This document shows, one piece after another, positions 1 to 8,544 of a stretch of 64,000 bases of DNA (position 1 is its first letter; the number at the start of each line of letters is the position of its first letter). Source of the DNA: Paraburkholderia kirstenboschensis (lineage in GTDB: Bacteria; Pseudomonadota; Gammaproteobacteria; Burkholderiales; Burkholderiaceae); assembly GCF_904848585.1 (NCBI RefSeq), contig NZ_CAJHCR010000011.1:177838-241837 (forward strand). The letters run 5' to 3'. The notes under the pieces are model-generated. The model had not been told where the DNA came from. It did no database searches and saw only the letters and a program-made list of their open reading frames with translations. The translations under genes and the position numbers were made by a program.

Positions 1-12
1 GCCCTCAAGGGT

Positions 13-277
13 ATGGAGACATTCGTGGCAACTCAATATAAAAGCGGCAGCAAAGGGGCGACATCGGCAAACTCTGGTCGCGCTGAGCCTGCCTCGCCGG
101 GACGCCGGGCTTTCATGGTGTTCGCGGGGACCTCGGCGGGCGCGACGCTCGTCGGCGGCCTGTCCGCGTGCGGCGGCTCGGGCAGTTCCGGCCTGACACC
201 GGAAGATCCGATCTGGGGCAGTTCCGGCGCCGCGACGCAAATCATCGCGTCGCTCGCCAGCGTCACGCACGCAGTCC
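13..277 (+). pseudogene. N-terminal export signal of the GH28 enzyme, out of frame with its catalytic body
   Basis: This reading frame holds a twin-arginine export signal (Arg31-Arg32 in a GRRAFM context), a hydrophobic stretch and a lipobox ending in Cys53 (LSAC), followed by a Gly/Ser linker. It therefore looks like the signal of a Tat-exported lipoprotein. The sequence then runs into noise (VARLRRH...), while the GH28 domain continues in the next frame from about 278. One extra base, for example in the CC at 276-277, would explain the switch. The frame is open to the left edge, so the true start may lie outside the window. It may be a real inactivating indel or a sequencing error. Confidence 0.6.
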
Positions 278-2032
278 ATGTTCCCGTCGCGCGACTTCGT
301 CGTCACGCAATACGGTGCACAGCCTTGCGCCGTTGTCGCCGCGACGAATCCGTACACCGGTTCTTCTTCACCCGCGAGCCCCGGCTCGAACCAGACCAAC
401 GCGCCGTCGTCGTTCGACTCGCGGCCCGCGTTTCTCGCCGCGATTCAGGCCTGCAATGCGGCCGGCGGTGGCCGCGTCGTGGTGCCCTCCGGTACCTGGT
501 ATTGCGCGGGGCCGATCGTGCTGCTCAGCAACGTCAACTTTCACCTGAGCGCGAATTGCACGATCTATTTCAGCCCGAATCCGGCGGACTATTCGAAGGA
601 CGGCCCGGTAGACTGCGGTGCGAACGGCAAACTCTTTTACAGCCGCTGGCAGGCAAATGATTGCCTGAACTACGGCTCACCCGTCTATGCCCGCAATCAG
701 ACCAACATCGCGCTGACCGGCGAAGATGCGACCTCGGTTCTGAACGGCCAGGCGATGACGCCCTTCTCCGGTTCGGGCAACACGGCCACATGCTGGTGGA
801 CCTTCAAGGGCTCGAATGGCGCATACGGTTGCGTGAGTTCGTCGACACCGTCTCAGGTGTATCGGAATCCGAACAATGTGGACCTCCGGACCGCCGCACC
901 AGGCATTTCCGACGCGCTCTACACACAGCTGACAAGTCCGACGACACCATGGCAACAAGATCAGAACTACTTGCCCGCTCTCTCGGAAGCCGGCGTTCCG
1001 ATTGCAAAGCGTATCTTCGGCATCGGCCATTATCTGCGCCCTTGCATGGTCGAGTTTATCGGCTGCACGAACGTGCTGATGGAGAACTACTGCACGAACA
1101 ACACGCCTTTCTGGCAGCATCATCCGACCGATTGCAGGAACGTGGTGATTCGCGGCGTGACGACCAACAGCATCGGCCCGAATAACGACGGCTTCGATCC
1201 GGACGCGTGCAATAACGTGCTCTGCGACAACGTTACATTCAATACCGGCGACGACTGCATCGCGATCAAGTCGGGCAAGGATCAGGATACGCAGTACGGT
1301 CCGGCGCAGAACCACGTCATCCAGAACTGCACGATGAATAGCGGTCACGGCGGTATTACGCTCGGCAGTGAAATGGGCGGCGGCGTGCAGAACATTTACG
1401 CACGCAATCTGCAAATGTTGAATCAGAACTGGGCGACCAATCCGCTGAACATCGCGATCCGCATCAAGACGAACATGAATCGCGGCGGCTTCGTGAAGAA
1501 CTTCTACGTCGACAAGGTGACACTGCCCAACGGCGTCGCATTGAAAGGCGGCGGCTACGGCAGCGCGCTGCTCGCCGGCAGCCCGATCAACGGCACGGTG
1601 CCGCTCGGCGTCGCCACCGCGAGCGCGGCCAATCCGTCAGCGGCCCAAGGCGGTCTCATCACATTCGACTGCGATTATCAGCCCGCCAATGACGCGATAC
1701 GTACGCGGCCTGCCGTCGTGCAGAACGTGAACATATCGAACGTGCAGGCGAGCAACGTTACCGTAGGCGGCGTCACCGGTTCGTGCTTCCAGGCGATCGT
1801 CGCACAAGGGCCGGTTGCCTTCGACTACAACGGCCCCACACCCGCGCCGACGATTCCGCCTATCACGGGCGTCACCATCTCCAACTGCAACCTGGGCACG
1901 GCGGTTTGCGCGGGACCGGCCACCTCGACCACGCCCGGGCCGATCTATGCGTACAACGTCAATGGCATCACGTTGAAGAACGTCGTGATCGGCTCGACGA
2001 CGTACAACACGAATGTGACTGACCAGCGCTAG
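278..2032 (+). CDS. Glycoside hydrolase family 28 protein (polygalacturonase-like)
   Basis: This is the catalytic body of a GH28 pectin-degrading hydrolase, which cleaves alpha-1,4-galacturonan links by inversion. The family motifs are present in order: N302-N303-D304-G (the NxD motif), G324-D325-D326 (the DD pair), G-H357-G, and R395-I-K397 (substrate-binding RIK). A right-handed parallel beta-helix is expected. The ATG at 278 is only the first Met after an apparent frameshift; the export signal lies in the frame starting at 13. A galacturonate transporter and uronate dehydrogenase lie 2-4 kb downstream on the other strand, which fits polygalacturonate use. If the frameshift is real, the protein has no signal and would be cytoplasmic or lost. 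Confidence 0.85.
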   Translation: MFPSRDFVVTQYGAQPCAVVAATNPYTGSSSPASPGSNQTNAPSSFDSRPAFLAAIQACNAAGGGRVVVPSGTWYCAGPIVLLSNVNFHLSANCTIYFSPNPADYSKDGPVDCGANGKLFYSRWQANDCLNYGSPVYARNQTNIALTGEDATSVLNGQAMTPFSGSGNTATCWWTFKGSNGAYGCVSSSTPSQVYRNPNNVDLRTAAPGISDALYTQLTSPTTPWQQDQNYLPALSEAGVPIAKRIFGIGHYLRPCMVEFIGCTNVLMENYCTNNTPFWQHHPTDCRNVVIRGVTTNSIGPNNDGFDPDACNNVLCDNVTFNTGDDCIAIKSGKDQDTQYGPAQNHVIQNCTMNSGHGGITLGSEMGGGVQNIYARNLQMLNQNWATNPLNIAIRIKTNMNRGGFVKNFYVDKVTLPNGVALKGGGYGSALLAGSPINGTVPLGVATASAANPSAAQGGLITFDCDYQPANDAIRTRPAVVQNVNISNVQASNVTVGGVTGSCFQAIVAQGPVAFDYNGPTPAPTIPPITGVTISNCNLGTAVCAGPATSTTPGPIYAYNVNGITLKNVVIGSTTYNTNVTDQR

Positions 2033-2113
2033 GCGTCGAACGCGGTGGGGCTTCCGCTCCGCCGCGTCTCAAGCGGCCGGCGACGCGCTTTCGGGCCGAG
2101 CAAAAACCGGCGC

Positions 2114-2142
2114 AAAAAAAACCGCTCGGATGAGCGGTTTTT
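2114..2142. terminator. Bidirectional rho-independent terminator
   Basis: An inverted repeat with arms AAAAACCGCTC (2117-2127) and GAGCGGTTTTT (2132-2142) has a GGAT loop. It has an A-tract on the left and a T-tract on the right, so it can end transcription from both converging genes, the GH28 gene and ilvD. Confidence 0.85.
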
Positions 2143-2178
2143 CTGCGAAACGAACACAGGCCGAAGCCGTTATCGCAA

Positions 2179-4038
2179 TCAATCCTCCAGCAACGACAGG
2201 TCGCGCACCGCGCCTTTATCGGCCGACATGACCAGCTTCGCGTAGGCCTTCAGCGCCGCCGACACTTTGCGCGGACGCGGCTTGGCGGGCTTCCAGCCCT
2301 TCGCGTTCTGCTCGTCGCGGCGGCTCGCCAGTTCGGCGTCCGACAGCAGCACGTTGATCGTGCGGTTCGGAATGTCGATGCGGATCTTGTCGCCATCGCG
2401 CACGAGGCCGATCGCGCCGCCCGCTGCCGCTTCCGGCGAGCAATGGCCGATAGACAGGCCCGAAGTGCCGCCCGAGAAGCGGCCGTCCGTCAGCAGCGCG
2501 CACTCTTTGCCGAGGCCCTGCGACTTGATGTAGCTCGTCGGATAAAGCATTTCCTGCATGCCGGGGCCGCCCTTCGGACCTTCGTAGCGCACGATCACCA
2601 CGTCGCCCGCCTTGACCTTGCCCGCGAGGATATTTTCCACCGCTTCGTCCTGCGATTCGGTGACGTGAGCCGTACCCTCGAACACCAGAATGCTTTCGTC
2701 GACGCCGGCGGTCTTCACCACGCAGCCGTCGAGCGCAATGTTGCCCGTCAGCACCGCGAGACCGCCTTCCTTCGAAAACGCATGCTCGTAAGAGCGGATG
2801 CAACCTTCGGCGCGGTCGAGATCGAGACTGGGCCAGCGCGTGTTCTGGCTGAACGCCACTTGCGTCGGAACGCCGGCCGGGCCCGCCATGTAGAAGGTCC
2901 TGACCGCCTGGTCTTCGGTGCGAACGATATCCCACTGATCCAGCGCGTCTTTCAACGTAGGCGCGTGCACCGTGGGCACGTCCGTGTGCAGCTTGCCGGC
3001 GCGGTCCAGCTCGCCGAGAATCGCCATGATGCCGCCTGCGCGATGCACGTCCTCGATGTGGTACTTGTTCGTATTGGGCGCCACCTTGCACAGCTGCGGC
3101 ACGATGCGCGACAGACGGTCGATGTCCGTCATCGTGAAGTCGATCTCGGCTTCGCGTGCGATTGCCAGCAGGTGCAGGATGGTGTTGGTGGAACCGCCCA
3201 TCGCGATATCGAGCGTCATCGCGTTTTCGAACGCCTTGAAGCCGACTGCACGGGGCAGCACGCTTGCCTCTTCCTGCTCGTAGTACTGGCGGGCCAGTTC
3301 CACGATGCGGCGGCCGGCGCGCTTGAAGAGCTGCTCGCGGTCCGCGTGTGTCGCGACCACGGTGCCGTTGCCGGGCAACGACAAGCCGAGCGCCTCGGTC
3401 AGGCAGTTCATCGAGTTAGCCGTGAACATGCCCGAGCACGAGCCGCAGGTCGGGCATGCGGAGCGTTCGACCTCGGCCACGTCGGCGTCGGAATAGGCTT
3501 TGTCGGCGGCGATCACCATTGCGTCCACCAGGTCGAGCTTCTTGAACTCGATCGTGCCGGTCTTCGGATTCGCGAGGCGCGTCTTGCCGGCTTCCATCGG
3601 GCCGCCCGAAACGAAGATCACCGGAATGTTCAGGCGCATCGCGGCCATCAGCATGCCGGGCGTGATCTTGTCGCAGTTCGAGATGCACACCATCGCGTCG
3701 GCGCAGTGCGCATTGACCATGTATTCGACCGAATCCGCGATGATGTCGCGGCTCGGCAGCGAATACAGCATGCCGTCGTGGCCCATCGCAATGCCGTCAT
3801 CGACGGCAATGGTGTTGAACTCTTTGGCTACGCCACCCGCGGCTTCGATCTCGCGTGCGACGAGCTGGCCGAGGTCTTTCAGGTGCACGTGTCCGGGCAC
3901 GAACTGGGTGAACGAATTGACCACCGCAATAATCGGCTTCGAGAAGTCTTCGTCTTTCATGCCGGTGGCGCGCCACAAGGAGCGCGCCCCAGCCATGTTG
4001 CGGCCGGCGGTGGAGGTTTTGGAACGGTATGCGGGCAT
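2179..4038 (-). CDS. ilvD: Dihydroxy-acid dehydratase
   Basis: IlvD converts 2,3-dihydroxyisovalerate and 2,3-dihydroxy-3-methylvalerate into the 2-keto acids that precede valine and isoleucine. It is a cytoplasmic Fe-S enzyme. The 619 aa match the usual length of the E. coli-type enzyme. Visible ligands are C122 in SNCDK, with K124 the likely carbamylated lysine, C195 in the CPTCGSCSG segment, and D80-D81 for magnesium. It converges on the GH28 gene and shares the terminator at 2114-2142. Related sugar-acid dehydratases exist in the IlvD/EDD family and the neighbours handle uronates, but the length and Cys pattern favour true IlvD. Confidence 0.95.
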   Translation of the reverse strand: MPAYRSKTSTAGRNMAGARSLWRATGMKDEDFSKPIIAVVNSFTQFVPGHVHLKDLGQLVAREIEAAGGVAKEFNTIAVDDGIAMGHDGMLYSLPSRDIIADSVEYMVNAHCADAMVCISNCDKITPGMLMAAMRLNIPVIFVSGGPMEAGKTRLANPKTGTIEFKKLDLVDAMVIAADKAYSDADVAEVERSACPTCGSCSGMFTANSMNCLTEALGLSLPGNGTVVATHADREQLFKRAGRRIVELARQYYEQEEASVLPRAVGFKAFENAMTLDIAMGGSTNTILHLLAIAREAEIDFTMTDIDRLSRIVPQLCKVAPNTNKYHIEDVHRAGGIMAILGELDRAGKLHTDVPTVHAPTLKDALDQWDIVRTEDQAVRTFYMAGPAGVPTQVAFSQNTRWPSLDLDRAEGCIRSYEHAFSKEGGLAVLTGNIALDGCVVKTAGVDESILVFEGTAHVTESQDEAVENILAGKVKAGDVVIVRYEGPKGGPGMQEMLYPTSYIKSQGLGKECALLTDGRFSGGTSGLSIGHCSPEAAAGGAIGLVRDGDKIRIDIPNRTINVLLSDAELASRRDEQNAKGWKPAKPRPRKVSAALKAYAKLVMSADKGAVRDLSLLED

Positions 4039-4244
4039 CGTGGTGGTTGAATGAATATCGCTTGAAAGAAGCGGGCCAAGGGAGTGAAGGCCCCTCGAGC
4101 GCCCGTGCGAACAACCTTGTGAGCCGCGCCCCGGGCAAAGCGCGCAATTATCCCACAGGCCCCGGCAGCGTGCCGCTCACGCGCGCGGCCTTCGGGTTGT
4201 CGCGCTGAAGATCGCGGTGATGCGCAAAAGGCGGTTCATAAAAG

Positions 4245-4270
4245 AAAGCGGCGCACGAAGGCGCCGCTTT
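4245..4270 (-). terminator. Rho-independent terminator of the uronate operon
   Basis: Perfect 10-bp arms AAAGCGGCGC and GCGCCGCTTT flank a 6-nt loop. On the minus strand the stem is followed by CTTTT. It lies about 57 bp past the stop of the hexuronate transporter gene. Confidence 0.8.
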
Positions 4271-4327
4271 GCGTTTCTACTCAGGGTGGAACTTCGCGCC
4301 GGCTCACGCGGGCGGACTTATCGCCTC

Positions 4328-5626
4328 TTACTTGGCAGTGACCGCACCACCCGTCTGGGACCAACGCTGCTCCGGCGTCCGGTCCGCGCTCTTCGCGAGC
4401 AGACACACCACGGCAGCCGCGATAATGTCGAATACCGCCAGCACGACGAACAGCGGACTGTAGCCGACCTGCGTGACCAGCACACCGAACAACGCGGTGA
4501 ACGCCGCAGCGCCGAGATAACCGGCCATGCCGCCCATACCCGTTGCGGTAGCCACTTCGTTCTTGCCGAACATGTCGGACGTAATCGCATACAGCGCGCC
4601 GGACAAGGTCTGGTGCGCGAAGCCGCCGACGCACAGCAGGGCAACAGCCACATACGGACTTGCGACGAGGCCCACGCACGCCGGTCCGATCATGCACAGC
4701 GCGCCGACCACGAACACCATCTTGCGCGACGTGAACAGCGAGACCTTCGCGTACTTATGAAACAGCGGGCTCAGATAGCCGCCGAGCACGCAGCCGATAT
4801 CCGCTGCGAGAAACGGCATCCATGCATATAGCGCGATTTCCTTCAGATTCATGTGACGCTCGGTCATCATGTAAAGCGGAATCCACGCGTTGAACGTCTG
4901 CCATGCCGGTTCCGACAGAATGCGCGGAATGCCGATCGCCCAGAAGTCGCGGCTGCGCAGCATGGCCGACCAGCTGCGCTTGGGCGCGCCCGCATCGCTG
5001 TGCTTCGCTTCCTGGCCGCTGAGGATGTAGTCGCGCTCCTCGTCGCCGAGCAGTTTCTGATTGCGCGGATGCTTGTACAGCAGCATCCACACGGCGCTCC
5101 AGACGATGCCCGCTACGCCGACGATCACGAACGCCAGTTGCCACTGGCCGTGCAGCAGCGCCCACACCACGAGCGGCGGCGCCAGCAACGCGCCGATCGA
5201 CGAACCGATGTTGAACCAGCCGATCGCAACCGAACGCTCCTTTGCCGGGAACCACTCGCTGGTGGCCTTCACGCCGGCCGGAATGCCAGCCGCTTCGGCA
5301 ATGCCTAGCAGGCCGCGGAAAAATGCGAGGCTGCGCCATCCGGTCGACCACGCCGCCGCCGCGCAGGCGAGCGACCACGCCAGCGCGAACGCGGCAAAAC
5401 CGATTTTGGTGCCGACCGTATCGAGCAGGAAGCCCGCGACCGGCTGCATGAATGCATAGCAAAGCTGCCATGCGACGACCACGTGAGCGTATTGCTCGGT
5501 CGTGATGTGCAGGTCTTTCATCAACGTCGGCGCGGCCACCGACAGCGTGTTGCGCGCGAGATAGTTGATGATGAGCCCGGCCGCGACCAGACTGACCATC
5601 CACCAGCGGATGCCCTTGATCTTCAT
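4328..5626 (-). CDS. exuT: MFS hexuronate (galacturonate/glucuronate) transporter, ExuT type
   Basis: This is a 432-aa major facilitator of the anion:cation symporter family. It shows an N-terminal segment WWMVSLVAAGLIINYLARNTLSVAAP-like in character (residues 7-32), about 12 hydrophobic segments and the charged loop after TM2-3. The opening and the NYLAR motif resemble ExuT/GudP carriers. It probably imports galacturonate or glucuronate by proton symport at the inner membrane. It lies 29 bp downstream of the uronate dehydrogenase gene on the same strand, so the pair is almost surely one operon: import followed by oxidation. The substrate is assigned from family resemblance and context. Confidence 0.85.
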   Translation of the reverse strand: MKIKGIRWWMVSLVAAGLIINYLARNTLSVAAPTLMKDLHITTEQYAHVVVAWQLCYAFMQPVAGFLLDTVGTKIGFAAFALAWSLACAAAAWSTGWRSLAFFRGLLGIAEAAGIPAGVKATSEWFPAKERSVAIGWFNIGSSIGALLAPPLVVWALLHGQWQLAFVIVGVAGIVWSAVWMLLYKHPRNQKLLGDEERDYILSGQEAKHSDAGAPKRSWSAMLRSRDFWAIGIPRILSEPAWQTFNAWIPLYMMTERHMNLKEIALYAWMPFLAADIGCVLGGYLSPLFHKYAKVSLFTSRKMVFVVGALCMIGPACVGLVASPYVAVALLCVGGFAHQTLSGALYAITSDMFGKNEVATATGMGGMAGYLGAAAFTALFGVLVTQVGYSPLFVVLAVFDIIAAAVVCLLAKSADRTPEQRWSQTGGAVTAK

Positions 5627-5655
5627 TGCTGCGTCTCCTCGTGATACTTGAACTT

Positions 5656-6507
5656 TCAGGACGGCCGGGCGGCCGAATCTGCCGAACCGGCCGCATTGCC
5701 CGCGCCGCTATCCGTGTCCTCGCGCGAATAGTCGATGCCGACAAACCCGCCGCCCTGGAAACGCTGACCCAATGCGTCGAGCGGATTGGGGCGCGCCAGA
5801 ACTTCCTCGGCGTAGTCTTCGGCGTTCTGCTTCGGCGTGTATCCCAGACGCTCCGCGCCGCTGTTGTCCCACCAGCTGCGCGTATTGGCCGACACGCCCC
5901 ACACCGTGATGAAGCCCAGTTCTTCTGCTTCGATGCAGCGGTCGAGGAAATGCATAAGGTCTGCGTGACCGAACCAGGTGCTCAGATGACGCGGCTCGGT
6001 CGGACGCTCGAGACAACTGCCGATGCGCACGCACACGCTCTCGATGCCATGCTTGTCCCAGTACATGCGCGCGAGCGCTTCGCCCCACACCTTGCTCAGG
6101 CCATAGAAGCCGTCCGGGCGCAGTTCGCAATCGAGGCTCAGGCGCTCCGTCACCGGGTACATGCCGATCGCGTGATTCGAGCTTGCGAACACGATCCGCT
6201 TGACGCCCTGTCGGCGTGCGCCCTCGTAGACCTCGACGAGACCGCGCAGATTGTTTTCGATGATCTCAGGCAGCGGCCGCTCCACGCTCGTCCCGGCGAA
6301 GTGGATCAGCACGTCGACGCCGTCGAGCAGCCGATCGACAACCGCCGGATCGCGCAGGTCGCCGTGCATCACATCCTCGCCGTCGACGAGAGGCGTCAGC
6401 GGCTTCGAGCCCGCCGCCGAACGCACAGGCGTGCCGCGCGCAATGAACGCAGCGCGCACGACCGAGCCAAGCTGGCCTCCGGCGCCACTCAAGGCAGTCT
6501 TCTTCAT
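5656..6507 (-). CDS. udh: NAD-dependent uronate dehydrogenase
   Basis: This 283-aa short-chain dehydrogenase/epimerase-fold protein should oxidise galacturonate and glucuronate to aldarolactones with NAD, the first step of the oxidative uronate pathway. Visible features are an N-terminal Rossmann motif (GAGGQLG), the SSNHAIG segment and the catalytic YGLSK (YxxxK), all typical of Udh. The start at 6507 (MKKTALSG) is preferred over the longer frame starting at 6636, because the Rossmann strand begins right there and a GGAA Shine-Dalgarno sequence precedes it. The C-terminal 20 residues (Gly/Ala/Ser/Asp-rich) form an unusual low-complexity tail. It is the first gene of an operon with the hexuronate carrier. 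Confidence 0.88.
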   Translation of the reverse strand: MKKTALSGAGGQLGSVVRAAFIARGTPVRSAAGSKPLTPLVDGEDVMHGDLRDPAVVDRLLDGVDVLIHFAGTSVERPLPEIIENNLRGLVEVYEGARRQGVKRIVFASSNHAIGMYPVTERLSLDCELRPDGFYGLSKVWGEALARMYWDKHGIESVCVRIGSCLERPTEPRHLSTWFGHADLMHFLDRCIEAEELGFITVWGVSANTRSWWDNSGAERLGYTPKQNAEDYAEEVLARPNPLDALGQRFQGGGFVGIDYSREDTDSGAGNAAGSADSAARPS

Positions 6508-6595
6508 AGGGGTTCCTTTGCTGCACCGGCTCGCGAGCGGCATGGATAAATCCACACCTCGGCTTGGGTGAGATCGCCTGTTGCGCGATCTAGTT

Positions 6596-6609
6596 GTACG
6601 ATAACGTAC
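6596..6609. promoter_or_regulatory. Candidate operator of the uronate operon
   Basis: The inverted repeat GTACG-ATAA-CGTAC lies about 90 bp upstream of the uronate dehydrogenase start, in an AT-richer stretch. Uronate operons are often controlled by GntR-family (FCD) repressors, which bind short palindromes. No regulator gene lies next to it in this window, so the assignment is inference. Confidence 0.45.
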
Positions 6610-6916
6610 TATCTCTGATGCAGAAGCGGAATTCAATTAGGCATTTACCCTTATCGTGAAGCGCCTTTCGAAGGCTTCTCATAGCTGAACTCTGCGATGA
6701 AGCGCGTACGTTCGTGCGATGTCGTATAACTTGACCCTACATCGCTGGTGTCTGCCTTGACGACATGTCCTATATCTAGCCGCAGCGAAGTCTTAAGCAT
6801 CGCGAGCGCATGGCCAGCAGGAGCAACATCCCTCGCACGCTTTGCTGCGACGCGGTCGATTGCCGCAGCTTCACGTCACGGCGCTTAATCACGGTGAAAC
6901 AGGCAATAAGAAAAAG

Positions 6917-6930
6917 CTGATATACGTCAA
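6917..6930. promoter_or_regulatory. Candidate FNR/ANR box upstream of cydA
   Basis: The sequence CTGAT-ATAC-GTCAA matches the FNR/ANR consensus TTGAT-N4-ATCAA at 8 of 10 positions. It lies about 180 bp upstream of cydA. Cytochrome bd genes are commonly oxygen-regulated by FNR-type factors, so the position makes sense, but two mismatches leave it tentative. Confidence 0.4.
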
Positions 6931-7107
6931 TACCTTGCAGCGCACGAACCGTCGCAATCCATATAACAACGCGGTTTTTTGACGCACGTCGCGGCGCAGC
7001 ATAAATCTGACTCTTCCCCTAATCTTCGGCCATCTGCGAAACGCAGTGCGCACCGACACCGGTCGACGCGCGTAGTCCGCCCACGCGGCATCACGCACTT
7101 CACGATC

Positions 7108-8520
7108 ATGAACTCCGCAATATCGGCATTTGACCTCGCCCGCATCCAGTTTGCGTTCACCGTCTCTTTCCATATCGTCTTTCCGGCGCTCAGCATTGGC
7201 CTCGCGAGCTTTATCGCCGTGCTCGAATGGCGCTGGTTGAAAACCGGCAAGGCGTACTACAAAGACCTGTGCCTCTTCTGGTCGAAGATTTTCGCCGTTG
7301 CCTTCGGCATGGGCGTGGTGTCCGGCGTCGTGATGAGCTATCAGTTCGGCACCAACTGGTCGGGCTTTTCGAGTTTCGCCGGTCCCGTCACCGGACCTCT
7401 GTTGATGTACGAGGTCATGACCGCGTTTTTCCTCGAAGCCGGCTTCCTCGGCATCATGCTGTTCGGCTGGCAGCGCGTGAGTCCGCGCGCGCACTTCGGC
7501 GCGACGCTGATGGTCGCCATCGGCACGCTGATCTCCACGTTCTGGATTCTCGCGTCCAATAGCTGGATGCAGACGCCGCAAGGATTCGAAGTCGTGAACG
7601 GCCGTGTCGTGCCGCTCGACTGGTTCAAGATCATCTTCAATCCGTCGTTCCCATACCGGCTCGCGCATATGGCGCTCGCGGCGTTCATCGTCGCCGGGCT
7701 CGTCGTGGCGGCGGTGGGCGCGTGGCATCTGCTGCGCGGACGGCGCGACCCCGCAGTCAAAAAGATGTTCTCGATGGCGCTGTGGCTGCTGCTGATTCTC
7801 ACGCCGATCCAGGCGTTCGTCGGCGATCAGCACGGCTTGAACACGCGCGAATATCAGCCGGCCAAGATCGCTGCAATCGAAGGCCTGTGGGACACCGAAA
7901 AAGGCGGCACCGCGCTGAACCTGTTCGGCATCCCCGACATGCAGGCAGAGACCACGCGCTATGCAGTGTCGATCCCGCACCTGGGCAGCCTGATTCTCAC
8001 GCATAGCTGGGACGGCGAAATACGCGGCCTGAAGGAATTCCCGCCGCAAGACCGGCCGAACTCGACAGTGGTGTTCTGGAGCTTCCGGATCATGGCCGGG
8101 CTCGGCGTGCTGATGATCGTCATGTCGGTCGCCGCGTGGGTGCTGCGCCGTCGCGGGCGCCTGTTCGAGTCGAAGTGGTTCCAGCGCGTCGCCGTGGCGA
8201 TGGGCCCAAGCGGTTTCGTCACGCTGCTGGCCGGCTGGGTCACGACCGAAGCCGGCCGTCAGCCATGGGTCGTATATGGCGTGATGCGCACGTCGCAGGC
8301 CGTGTCGCCGCTCACCGCGCAACAGGTCGGCATTTCGCTGATGGCGTTCGTGGTCGTCTATTTCCTCGTATTCGGCACGGGCATCTATTACATGCTCAAG
8401 CTGATGCGCTCGGGCCCGGCGCTGCCTGGACACACGCCGCACGGCGTGCCCGGACAAACGCCGAACCAGACCGCGCGCCGCCCTTTCTCCGCCGCCGATC
8501 AGATGATCGACGCCGCCTAA
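7108..8520 (+). CDS. cydA: Cytochrome bd-type quinol oxidase subunit I (short Q-loop, CioA-like)
   Basis: Subunit I of the terminal quinol oxidase carries the haems and the quinol site and reduces O2 to water at the inner membrane. At 470 aa it is shorter than E. coli CydA, as in cyanide-insensitive (Cio) oxidases with a short Q-loop. Visible residues are H22 in SFHIVFP (high-spin haem b ligand position), H187 in YRLAHMAL (low-spin haem b ligand position), and the GWVTTEAGRQPW motif near the quinol-binding region. ATG 7108 is chosen because the family starts a few residues before the RIQFAFT helix; the upstream extension has no membrane character. It is followed by cydB after 24 bp. Confidence 0.93.
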   Translation: MNSAISAFDLARIQFAFTVSFHIVFPALSIGLASFIAVLEWRWLKTGKAYYKDLCLFWSKIFAVAFGMGVVSGVVMSYQFGTNWSGFSSFAGPVTGPLLMYEVMTAFFLEAGFLGIMLFGWQRVSPRAHFGATLMVAIGTLISTFWILASNSWMQTPQGFEVVNGRVVPLDWFKIIFNPSFPYRLAHMALAAFIVAGLVVAAVGAWHLLRGRRDPAVKKMFSMALWLLLILTPIQAFVGDQHGLNTREYQPAKIAAIEGLWDTEKGGTALNLFGIPDMQAETTRYAVSIPHLGSLILTHSWDGEIRGLKEFPPQDRPNSTVVFWSFRIMAGLGVLMIVMSVAAWVLRRRGRLFESKWFQRVAVAMGPSGFVTLLAGWVTTEAGRQPWVVYGVMRTSQAVSPLTAQQVGISLMAFVVVYFLVFGTGIYYMLKLMRSGPALPGHTPHGVPGQTPNQTARRPFSAADQMIDAA

Positions 8521-8544
8521 CCCTGATCGCCTGCGAGTAACAAA

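Larger units (their letters stand above)
6508..7107. other. Intergenic region between divergent udh and cydA
   Basis: About 600 bp carry the two divergent promoter regions. I see the GTACG palindrome at 6596-6609 and an FNR/ANR-like site at 6917-6930. No convincing gene was found. An open frame through this area on the minus strand is antisense to cydA, and the frame extending cydA upstream to 6979 begins with TTG and is not needed. Confidence 0.5.

Noticed and set aside
2443..4050. Long open frame (535 aa) on the plus strand across ilvD
   Set aside because: It is antisense to ilvD, very His/Arg/Ala-rich and without recognisable motifs; GC-rich codon bias creates it.
6889..8457. 522-aa open frame on the minus strand across cydA
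   Set aside because: It is the complement of a conserved membrane protein gene and is rich in Arg, His and Glu without domain features.
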